DNA of 8,485 nucleotides, from positions 1 to 8,485 of the forward strand of contig JBDTCS010000263.1 in assembly GCA_039923455.1 (NCBI GenBank). The letters are read 5' to 3'. This DNA comes from JBDTCS01 sp039923455 (GTDB lineage: Bacteria; Bacteroidota; Ignavibacteria; Palsa-1295). Positions 1-6,275 of this stretch are shown here, in pieces (the first letter of the stretch is position 1; each line of letters opens with the position of its first letter). A program made the translations under genes and the position numbers. Below the pieces are notes generated by a model. The model was not told the DNA's origin and searched no databases. It saw only the letters and a list, made by a program, of their open reading frames with translations.

Positions 1-1369
1 GTGTGTACTGCACTTGCTTTTGTGCGAGTACATAATTGAAGACCGCATTTACCCGATTCGTTCGTGCGGTCTCAACTTGCGATTGCGCGACAATCACGTC
101 CAACTGAATACCTGCGCCAACGTTTAACCGCTCTGTCGCGAGTCGAAGGCTCTCTTCGGCACTGCGAAGTGCATAGTCACTTGCATCAAGAGATTCGTCG
201 GCAAAGAGCAAATTATTCGCTGCTTTTGCAACATCGCTACGGAGTTGTTGCTCCGCTTGGTTGAGACGAATGCGATTGGATTCGATATTGACATTCTGCT
301 CATCAATCTGCAAACGTGTCTGCCATTTATTGAACAGCGGAAACGAGAGCGATAGCCCGCCAGTGAAAAAATTCGAGGGCTGAATCTTGGAGAGATTCGA
401 ATTGCTACCCGAGCCCGATAATCCTGCATTCGCATCCAGCCTCGGAAGCAACGAGCCGCTCAGAATATCGACGGAGGCTTGCTGGCTCTCGAGTCTTGCG
501 ATGAGGCTCTTGATATCGGGACGTGATTCAATCACTTTTGTGATCTGTTCATCCGAAACCGAAGCGTTCACGGACTGCCGATGATCAGCTGAGGTTGTCG
601 TGTCAATTCCTGTAAGATTTACGCTGAACTTACGATAATCCGATGGAGCGATGTCAAGCAAATAGAGAAGATCGGCTTTCGCATTCTCGTAATTATTCTT
701 GGCTTGAATTACTGCAAGTTGATTCTGACCAACGACGGCCTCTTGCTGATAGACGAGTCCGACGGGCACCGAGCCAGCTTCATTCTGTCCTTTGACGCGA
801 TCGAGTTGCGACTTCGATTCGTCGAGAGACTTCTGCGCCGAATTCACCAACTCACGATTGCGCAATGCATTGATGTAATTGCTGACTACGCTAAAGACGG
901 TTTGTTGCTTCGTCCAATTGAGTGTGTATGTTGCTGCATCGAGGCCAAGGCGTGAACTACGAATACGTGCAGCATCCGACCCACCGGAATAAATATTAAA
1001 ATTCGATTGCGCGCCATATCGAACGCTCTGACTACTCGCGTCCGACTGCACGCCGAAGAGCGTTGGCGGATTAAAGGTATACGAGTAACCGTATCCTGCC
1101 GTCAAATTTAGATCAGGATAAAGATTATCGCGCGAACGATCGAGCTCCATGTCGGCGACTTGCATGTCGCCTTGCGTGGTGCGGATCGTGTAATTTTTAT
1201 CAAGCGCAGTCTTGATCGCCTCTTCAAGTGTCAAGGCACGCGAGGTTCCATCCTCCATCGGAGGAGTCGTGAGCACAGGAAGATTTCCGACGGGATGCCC
1301 CGAACCAGTCTGGGCTCCAGCGGAATTAGCAGTTGCAACAACGAGTAAAACTAAGAATAGATACTTCAT
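1..1369 (-). CDS. TolC-family outer membrane efflux protein (3' end cut by window edge)
   Basis: The reverse strand is open from an ATG at 1369-1367 to the window edge, giving 456 residues with no stop, so the last few residues lie outside. Residues 1-19 form a signal peptide (a hydrophobic run after MKY, ending AGA before Q20). Two OEP repeats follow, roughly 46-235 and 272-456. Each starts with a helix of the LTLEEAIKTALDKNY type or its counterpart EQITKVIESRPDIKSL, and each has a beta segment (YGAQSNFNIYSGG; TGGLSLSFPLFNKW) followed by a long Gln/Asn/Ala-rich coiled coil. The segment near 416-456 (LNVGAGIQLDVIVAQSQVETA) is typical of the second repeat. Proteins of this family trimerise into an outer-membrane barrel with a periplasmic tunnel and work with an inner-membrane pump (RND, ABC or MFS) and an adaptor. 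Neither partner is in the window; they may lie beyond the left edge. The substrate cannot be inferred. No Shine-Dalgarno is seen before the ATG. Confidence 0.93.
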   Translation of the reverse strand, partial: MKYLFLVLLVVATANSAGAQTGSGHPVGNLPVLTTPPMEDGTSRALTLEEAIKTALDKNYTIRTTQGDMQVADMELDRSRDNLYPDLNLTAGYGYSYTFNPPTLFGVQSDASSQSVRYGAQSNFNIYSGGSDAARIRSSRLGLDAATYTLNWTKQQTVFSVVSNYINALRNRELVNSAQKSLDESKSQLDRVKGQNEAGSVPVGLVYQQEAVVGQNQLAVIQAKNNYENAKADLLYLLDIAPSDYRKFSVNLTGIDTTTSADHRQSVNASVSDEQITKVIESRPDIKSLIARLESQQASVDILSGSLLPRLDANAGLSGSGSNSNLSKIQPSNFFTGGLSLSFPLFNKWQTRLQIDEQNVNIESNRIRLNQAEQQLRSDVAKAANNLLFADESLDASDYALRSAEESLRLATERLNVGAGIQLDVIVAQSQVETARTNRVNAVFNYVLAQKQVQYT

Positions 1370-1475
1370 ACAGGAAATCTTAGACGGAAAACTAAACGGA
1401 AGTTTCAGAGTGGCAACGAGAATAGACAACCTTGACCATCTATTTTCATAAATACATAGCAAAACGACAACCTCT

Positions 1476-1512
1476 AAAAAATCTCAGGATGCCAATCGCC
1501 TCAAATATGAGA
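1476..1512 (-). terminator. possible weak terminator after the tRNA nucleotidyltransferase gene
   Basis: Read on the minus strand, TCTCA (1512-1508) can pair with TGAGA (1486-1482), directly followed by six T (1481-1476). The loop is long (21 nt), and an alternative hairpin GCCTC/GAGGC (1515-1511 with 1502-1498) overlaps it. The position, 60-100 nt past the stop codon and before the next gene on the same strand, fits a terminator, but the stem is short and A/T-rich. Confidence 0.3.
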
Positions 1513-1572
1513 GGCTGACAACTTTGAGAAAGCAAATTTACGGAGATTATTGCGGACATAATAGAGAAACCG

Positions 1573-3069
1573 CTAGGCAGCTCCACGCTCCGGAGCCCCA
1601 ATTGGAGCCGTTTGCCGACCTTTTTCTCGATCGGTCGGTGGATTCTCGCGAAGGATCTCATCCTTAATCCCAAGCATATAGGCTTTCGCGGCCTCGTATT
1701 CGTTCGGAATGATCCCTTCAATAATCGCCTCCTCAATCGCAGTCTTCAATATACCTACGGTTTTCGAAGGCGGAATATTGCAAATTTGCATGATCTCTTC
1801 ACCTCGAACGGGCGATTGAAATGCTCGCATCTGGTCTTTGGATTCGACTTCTGCCATTTTTGCGGCAACCTGATCATAGTTGCGCTGGTATCTTGTCGAA
1901 AGCTTCGGATTCTTCGAGGTGATGTCGGCACGACACAGGGTGAGCAGATCATCGATATCCTCGCCAGCTTCGAAGAGCACACGCCGAACGGCAGAATCGG
2001 TCACACCCTCATCGACTAAACCCATCGGACGCATGTGCAATCGAACGAGTTTTTCGACACGTCTCCCTGACTCCATCGGAAGTTTCATTCGCCGAAATAC
2101 TTTCTGCACCCAACGCGCACCCACGACCTCGTGTCCATAAAATGTCCAGCCGATGCCTTCGCGGAAGGCCTTCGTACGAGGCTTCGCGATGTCATGCATC
2201 AAGGCGGAAAATCTTAGCCACACATCATCCGACATGCGCGCCATATTATCGACAACCTGCAGCGTATGTTTGAAGACGTCTTTGTGCGCGTATTCTTGCA
2301 CACCGACTGTCATCAGATCAACACCTGCGAGTTGTTCAACTTCCGGAAAAACGTATTCGAGCAAACCGGTCTCATGTAAAACTCGCAAGCCAATGCTTGG
2401 TTTTTCCGAGGCCATGATTTTCACAAATTCATCCGAGATCCGCTCTTGCGTAACAATGCGAATACGATCGCGCATTTTACGAATACCTTCCATCGTGTCG
2501 GGATGGATTCGAAAATCAAGTTGCGATGCGAACCGAGCAGCGCGCATCATTCGCAGGGGATCATCTGCGAACGTGACCGCAGGATCAAGTGGTGTACGAA
2601 GTGTACCGGTCTCGAGATCAGCGAGCCCCTCAAACCGGTCAACAAGTGTTCCGAAGGTACCGTAATTCAGACTTACCGCGAGCGCATTCACAGTAAAATC
2701 GCGACGTGCAAGATCCTCTTCCATCGTACCTTCCTCGGTGATCGGATTTCGAGAATCCGCACGATACGATTCTTTGCGTGCCCCGACAAACTCGATCGTG
2801 TTCTCGCCGATCTCGACCATCGCGGTTCGAAATCTTTCATAGACGGCAAGCTTCGCTCCATCGAACTGACTTGCGACGAGCTTTGCAAACTTGACGCCGT
2901 CGCCGATGACGGTGATATCGATATCCTTTGGAGCACTCGGATCACTAACTCTCTCCAGTAACTTGTCGCGCACATATCCACCAACGGCATACGCCTCCAC
3001 TCCCGCCTCATCGGCAATACCGCCGATGGCAAAAAGAATGGGCTCCGAAATATGAAAGTTATGCGTCAC
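1573..3069 (-). CDS. cca: CCA tRNA nucleotidyltransferase / poly(A) polymerase family protein with HD domain
   Basis: The protein has 498 residues. It belongs to the class II nucleotidyltransferases that add or repair the 3' CCA end of tRNAs in the cytoplasm, using CTP and ATP. The N-terminal catalytic domain (about 24-150) has the signature GGYVRD (30-35), the metal-binding pair D49-x-D51 in KDIDITVIGDG, and RRDFTVNAL (122-130). Next come DDPLRMMRAARF (169-180), whose DDxxR matches the nucleotide-selecting EDxxR motif, and ERISDE (209-214), matching ERxxxE. An HD phosphohydrolase-like domain follows: H262, H268, H292-D293 (MHDIAKP) and H313. A C-terminal segment (about 422-470, GEEIMQICNIPPSKTVG) is usual in the long HD-containing bacterial form. 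The start is a GTG: there is no ATG in frame between it and the upstream TAA at 3120-3118, and the family normally begins with a short N-terminus like this one. Sequence alone does not separate a full CCA-adding enzyme from a poly(A) polymerase or A-adding enzyme, although the first is the default in this lineage. The lysine- and proline-rich tail (about 474-498) is probably disordered. Confidence 0.93.
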   Translation of the reverse strand: MTHNFHISEPILFAIGGIADEAGVEAYAVGGYVRDKLLERVSDPSAPKDIDITVIGDGVKFAKLVASQFDGAKLAVYERFRTAMVEIGENTIEFVGARKESYRADSRNPITEEGTMEEDLARRDFTVNALAVSLNYGTFGTLVDRFEGLADLETGTLRTPLDPAVTFADDPLRMMRAARFASQLDFRIHPDTMEGIRKMRDRIRIVTQERISDEFVKIMASEKPSIGLRVLHETGLLEYVFPEVEQLAGVDLMTVGVQEYAHKDVFKHTLQVVDNMARMSDDVWLRFSALMHDIAKPRTKAFREGIGWTFYGHEVVGARWVQKVFRRMKLPMESGRRVEKLVRLHMRPMGLVDEGVTDSAVRRVLFEAGEDIDDLLTLCRADITSKNPKLSTRYQRNYDQVAAKMAEVESKDQMRAFQSPVRGEEIMQICNIPPSKTVGILKTAIEEAIIEGIIPNEYEAAKAYMLGIKDEILRENPPTDREKGRQTAPIGAPERGAA

Positions 3070-3209
3070 CGTATGTGATCTATTGATACGCTCAACTCCG
3101 AATTGGGAGGCGCGTGTTTATTCGGACAGAGCAACAGTTGAGAGGACGGATTCTCTCCCCCATTACAAAAAAGTAACTAACCCAGCTACGTCGGTGGTTC
3201 TTATGCTCC

Positions 3210-4238
3210 TTAAAACCCGATGCTCATTCCGATCCCGGTTCCGCCAAATGCAAAGCTGGGATAGACGAGAAAGGACTTCACAAGTTTTTGTGGTGCTTCT
3301 GTGCGCGGGTCGATCGGAATTGCTGTCGAGGCAAAGTCCTCCGGTGGATTTGGAGAAACAAGTGTTCCGAACGCATATCCAAGTGCAACCCCAAGCGGAA
3401 AATCGCTCCACCAATGAATGCTCGTACAGACCAGACCAGTCGCAATTCCCCCGAGCATCACATAACCGAAGGGTCTGATCCATTTCACTTCCGGATAATT
3501 ATTTGCGATCACAAGAAGTGTCGCTGTGGCAGTCGCAATGTGTCCCGATGGAAATGCATCATAGTGCGGAACATGTGTCGCGTATTGAACTTGATTCGGA
3601 AAAAAGCGCCAAACTCCCGTAGGCGATGTCGTAACGATCGGCGACTCGCGACCAGTGATGTGCTTCAGCAATTGCACCACAGCACCACACGCGACGATTA
3701 CTTCGGCGGTCTGTGAACACGTTCGTAGTGCGCGATTATCACCTGCAATCAAACCATACGCACCGAATGCTCCGGCCAATCCGAACTGAAATTTTCCATC
3801 GCCCATGAATACGAAAGCATCCGAGAGCCGCTGCACAGGAGTACTCGTCTCATACGCCTTCTTGAAGGGAAGCCAGGTCGGATTATCTGTGACGATCAGT
3901 GCCGCCGTAGCAGCAGCCATCAATGCCATCGCTGGAAGATGATCGACCGTAAATGTATTCAACCACCAATCTCGCCAATCACCCGGAAGGTTTGTGATCA
4001 TGTCAAACACGCCGGGTGTTAGACTCCGATCTTTGTGAAGTGTGATAATCCCACCGTGATGCTTTTCAAACGACGAGTCGAGACCCTCTTCCTGAATGGG
4101 CTGGGTCGTTTTAACTTGTGCGCCCGACTTGGAAATGGTATCGGCAATATTTTGCGCAGGCTGCGCGAGAGTCTGTGAAAAAGGCGCAACGAAAAAAAGC
4201 AGAATCAGCATGCAAAACAAACGATTGCTCCGAGGCAT
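3210..4238 (-). CDS. PAP2-superfamily membrane protein with atypical active-site motifs
   Basis: The protein has 342 residues from the ATG at 4238-4236. That start gives a clean signal sequence (MPRSNRLF, a hydrophobic stretch, then SQTLA before Q26). An upstream TTG at 4313 would put 25 polar residues ahead of it and is unlikely. Several hydrophobic segments follow (about 101-118, 152-167, 178-192, 234-247, 256-272, 280-293), as in PAP2 phosphatases that remove phosphate from lipids such as undecaprenyl pyrophosphate, phosphatidylglycerol phosphate or lipid A at the periplasmic face. Motif 1 is KHITGRESP (192-200), motif 2 is the intact FPSGH (229-233), and motif 3 ends in H275-WWS-D279. The arginines usual in motif 1 (KxxxxxxRP) and motif 3 (SRxxxxxHxxxD) are Ser199 and Leu269 here, so activity is not assured. 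The tail ends in a glycine-rich, strand-like run finishing in Phe. The gene is divergent from the cytochrome c gene and lies 140 bp ahead of the nucleotidyltransferase gene. Confidence 0.85.
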   Translation of the reverse strand: MPRSNRLFCMLILLFFVAPFSQTLAQPAQNIADTISKSGAQVKTTQPIQEEGLDSSFEKHHGGIITLHKDRSLTPGVFDMITNLPGDWRDWWLNTFTVDHLPAMALMAAATAALIVTDNPTWLPFKKAYETSTPVQRLSDAFVFMGDGKFQFGLAGAFGAYGLIAGDNRALRTCSQTAEVIVACGAVVQLLKHITGRESPIVTTSPTGVWRFFPNQVQYATHVPHYDAFPSGHIATATATLLVIANNYPEVKWIRPFGYVMLGGIATGLVCTSIHWWSDFPLGVALGYAFGTLVSPNPPEDFASTAIPIDPRTEAPQKLVKSFLVYPSFAFGGTGIGMSIGF

Positions 4239-4688
4239 GGAAAAACTTCGGCACGAAGAATTCGCACCAAATTCACTCGCTTTATTTCCTCTAAGTGTCT
4301 TGTACAATTCCAAAAAATTAGCTCTTTATGACCTGCCATTTCTCGCTTCGGCGATTCAACGCAGTCGCCTACAGAAAAGCTCTCAAAATCTTAGGGATTT
4401 GGCATTTCCCGTGTTTTTTAAGCCGTTTTCCCTTATTTCAAAGCTTTTCTACCAATATCCAAGGATTCAAGTAGAAAGGTCAATCGAATTTGTATATTGC
4501 GGGTGAAACACTCGGCAAACTTCGCAGCCGTTTCCAGATTACTGACCAGAACTTGTCGGAGCCTCGATTTCGGCTTCAGAATATGTGTATTCCTGTTCCT
4601 ATTGCTTGTTTCGCAGCAATTTGTTTGCTGAATAATTGTCCCAACAGGTAGCAAATTTCGCCACCATCACTCAAACCAATCGATCGAC
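4239..4688. other. 450-bp divergent intergenic region without a convincing gene
   Basis: This lies between the divergent PAP2 and cytochrome c genes and must carry promoters for both. Visible structure includes an 8-bp palindrome TTGTACAA (4300-4307); a UUCG-capped stem TCGC/GCGA (4343-4354) overlapping an alternative GGCGA/TCGCC stem (4350-4354 with 4365-4369); and, closer to the cytochrome gene, GGAGCC/GGCTTC (4558-4563 with 4572-4577, one G-T pair) and CAGCAA/TTGCTG (4614-4619 with 4625-4630). No frame here has recognisable protein features. A small RNA or a structured leader is possible but not demonstrated. Confidence 0.6.
4493..4498 (+). promoter_or_regulatory. possible -10 element (TATATT) for the cytochrome c gene
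   Basis: TATATT is preceded by TTG (4490-4492), in an otherwise A/T-rich stretch. No good -35 hexamer lies 16-18 bp upstream. If used, it would leave a leader of roughly 180 nt containing the two hairpins at 4558-4577 and 4614-4630. The assignment rests on the hexamer alone. Confidence 0.2.
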
Positions 4689-5996
4689 ATGAAAAAAATT
4701 CTCAAATGGCTGGGCATCGTTCTTGGCTCTGTTCTCCTTATACTTGGGGTTGGGGCGCTATATATTAGTACGAGCGGGATACCCAAATACGAGGTCAAGA
4801 AGATCAATCTCACGGTCGAAAAAACTCCGGCGCGAGTTGACCGAGGTCGCAAGATCGTTAGCATGCTCTGCGCCGAGTGCCATCTTAACCCCGAGACGGG
4901 TCGCCTCACGGGGCATCACCTAACCGACATACCGGATGTCTTCGGAACACTTTATTCGAGAAACATCACACAGGACAAAAAATATGGTATCGGGACATGG
5001 ACCGATGGTGAAATCGCCGTCTTGCTGCGCACCGGTGTCAAACGGGATGGACAATATGTGCCGCCCTACATGGTGAAACTCCCCCGCGCATCCGACGAAG
5101 ATATACTCTCGATTATTTCCTATTTGCGTTCGGATGATTCACTCGTCCAAGCGGTGCCCATTCAAGATACCGACTCGAAGCCAAGCTTACTCGTGAAGTT
5201 TCTATCGCATGTTGCATTCAAGCCGTTCGAATATCCGACGCAACCGATCGCTCAACCCGACGTACATGACAAGATCGCGTATGGTAGATACATAGCGAAT
5301 TCGCTTGCCAAGTGCTACGCGTGTCACTCCGCCGATTTCACTAAGGAGGATGAGATGGATCCGGAGAAGAGCTTGGGTTATTTTGGTGGTGGCAATGAAA
5401 TGCTTGACTTATCTGGCAAGCGAATTTACTCGGCAAATCTTACGATGGATAAGGAGACCGGAATTGGCAACTGGACTGAAGCACAATTCGTGCACGCTCT
5501 CCGTGAAGGATTTCGACCGGATAATACTCCACTCCGATATCCAATGACACGCAAAGTTGAACTCTCCGAAGAAGAGTGCAGTGCTGTCTGGGCGTATCTG
5601 AAAACAATTCCTCTAATTCACAATCCACGGAAAAAGTCGGATGAATATATTTTGACCGGCAACAACATCAGTGCGGGTCAGCGAATCTACTACAAGTATT
5701 CGTGCGTGTCTTGTCACGGCACGGCCGGCGTTGGTACTTGTGATCTTCGCAAAGCATACCTAAAGTATCACAGCAACGACTCCATGATGGTATGGATTAA
5801 GAATCCTTCGAAGATCATCCCAGGCACAAAAATGCCAACTTGGGAGGGCGTGATTCAGAACGATGAGTACGTCCCACTCTGCGAATACGTCCGACTGCTG
5901 GGAGAGCAATCGCTCAAGCCCACGGCGAGTGCTCCAGCGGCTGGAGCCCCAAAGGAAAAAAACGACAACGTCCCTCGTCCAACAAGCATGCGCTGA
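4689..5996 (+). CDS. membrane-anchored triheme cytochrome c
   Basis: The protein has 435 residues with three covalent heme sites: CAECH (61-65), CYACH (209-213) and CVSCH (339-343). Each domain has a plausible axial methionine downstream: M128 in PPYMVK, M286 in RYPMTRK and M382 in PGTKMPTW. Domains 1 and 2 share the segment NIT/NLTxDxxxGIGxWT (92-105; 251-263), the pattern seen in cytochrome subunits of membrane-bound alcohol and gluconate dehydrogenases. Domain 3 resembles a single-domain class I cytochrome. Residues 1-26 (three lysines, then a hydrophobic helix) form a signal anchor with no obvious cleavage site, so the hemes should sit in the periplasm tethered to the inner membrane and pass electrons to an oxidase or other carrier. 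No dehydrogenase subunit is adjacent, so the electron donor is unknown. Domain 3 has two extra cysteines (C351, C398) that could pair, and C297 is also present. The tail after about 408 is Pro/Ala/Lys-rich and probably disordered. No Shine-Dalgarno precedes the ATG. Confidence 0.93.
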   Translation: MKKILKWLGIVLGSVLLILGVGALYISTSGIPKYEVKKINLTVEKTPARVDRGRKIVSMLCAECHLNPETGRLTGHHLTDIPDVFGTLYSRNITQDKKYGIGTWTDGEIAVLLRTGVKRDGQYVPPYMVKLPRASDEDILSIISYLRSDDSLVQAVPIQDTDSKPSLLVKFLSHVAFKPFEYPTQPIAQPDVHDKIAYGRYIANSLAKCYACHSADFTKEDEMDPEKSLGYFGGGNEMLDLSGKRIYSANLTMDKETGIGNWTEAQFVHALREGFRPDNTPLRYPMTRKVELSEEECSAVWAYLKTIPLIHNPRKKSDEYILTGNNISAGQRIYYKYSCVSCHGTAGVGTCDLRKAYLKYHSNDSMMVWIKNPSKIIPGTKMPTWEGVIQNDEYVPLCEYVRLLGEQSLKPTASAPAAGAPKEKNDNVPRPTSMR

Positions 5997-6041
5997 TACT
6001 GGAGTAGGCTGACCAAGCGGTTGAACTTTTCTCAGGTCAAG

Positions 6042-6074
6042 GGCGAGTCCACTTTGGGCTCGCTCATTGCTTTT
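6042..6074 (+). terminator. likely rho-independent terminator after the cytochrome c gene
   Basis: GGCGAGTCC (6042-6050) pairs with GGGCTCGCT (6056-6064) across a 5-nt loop ACTTT: nine pairs, two of them G-T wobbles. It starts 46 nt after the stop codon and is followed by CATTGCTTTT. The stem is strong, but the T tract is broken and set back. Confidence 0.55.
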
Positions 6075-6135
6075 CACGCTTTCGTTCAAGATTGGATTTT
6101 TTTTGCAGTTTACTCGTTGGTTATTCCATCGGATG

Positions 6136-6146
6136 CGGGGCTTTAA
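6136..6146 (+). repeat. 11-bp element CGGGGCTTTAA, copy 1
   Basis: The exact 11-mer also occurs at 7660-7670. This copy begins 140 bp before the ATG of the propeller gene; the other begins 148 bp before the lipoprotein ATG. It may be a regulatory site shared by the two genes; its function is unknown. Confidence 0.4.
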
Positions 6147-6183
6147 ACTCTTTCGTCCGTTGGTGACTCAGAGAAGTCCGGTG

Positions 6184-6197
6184 TTGTGTCTATAGTA
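6184..6197 (+). promoter_or_regulatory. TTGTGTCT-ATAG element, copy 1
   Basis: TTGTGTCT (6184-6191) is followed by ATAGTAT. The same 8-mer, followed closely by ATAG, occurs at 7711-7718. It lies 48 nt after the 11-bp element here and 51 nt after it in the second copy, and about 92 and 97 bp before the two start codons. It could be part of a promoter (TATAGT at 6191-6196 is -10-like) or a binding site. Confidence 0.3.
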
Positions 6198-6235
6198 TCG
6201 GGAAGTTATTCTGAATTAACCCGACTGTATCCCGT

Positions 6236-6248
6236 CGATACGCTATCG
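6236..6248. promoter_or_regulatory. operator-like inverted repeat CGATA-CGC-TATCG
   Basis: This is a perfect 5-bp inverted repeat with a 3-nt centre, overlapping a second one, GTATC-CCGTC-GATAC (6227-6241). A further TATCG lies at 6196-6200. It sits immediately upstream of TACAAT (6254-6259), a good -10 hexamer without a clear -35, about 17 bp from the ATG at 6276. The position would suit a repressor or activator site, but binding is only inferred. Confidence 0.3.
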
Positions 6249-6275
6249 GAATCTACAATACTTAACAACAAAGTT

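Noticed and set aside
2153..2665. 170-residue plus-strand open frame inside the tRNA nucleotidyltransferase gene
   Set aside because: It is Ser/Arg-rich with no family features and lies opposite a strongly conserved coding region, so it is an antisense shadow.
3140..3157. GAGAG/CTCTC hairpin in the same gap as a terminator or riboswitch
   Set aside because: The stem is 5 bp with no T tract on either strand and no resemblance to a known riboswitch.
3163..3176. TTAC-AAAAAA-GTAA inverted repeat between the PAP2 and nucleotidyltransferase genes as a terminator
   Set aside because: The stem is only 4 bp and A/T-rich, and the T run is in the loop rather than after the stem.
4239..4313. Upstream TTG start that would lengthen the PAP2 protein by 25 residues
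   Set aside because: It places a polar stretch before a clear signal peptide that begins properly at the ATG at 4238.
4433..4654. 73-residue open frame on the minus strand in the divergent intergenic region
   Set aside because: It has no recognisable domain, no signal or membrane segment and unremarkable composition, and it overlaps hairpins; chance is the simpler explanation.
6186..6275. Upstream GTG start that would add 30 residues to the propeller protein
   Set aside because: The added residues are polar and precede a complete signal peptide; the region also carries promoter-like hexamers and inverted repeats.
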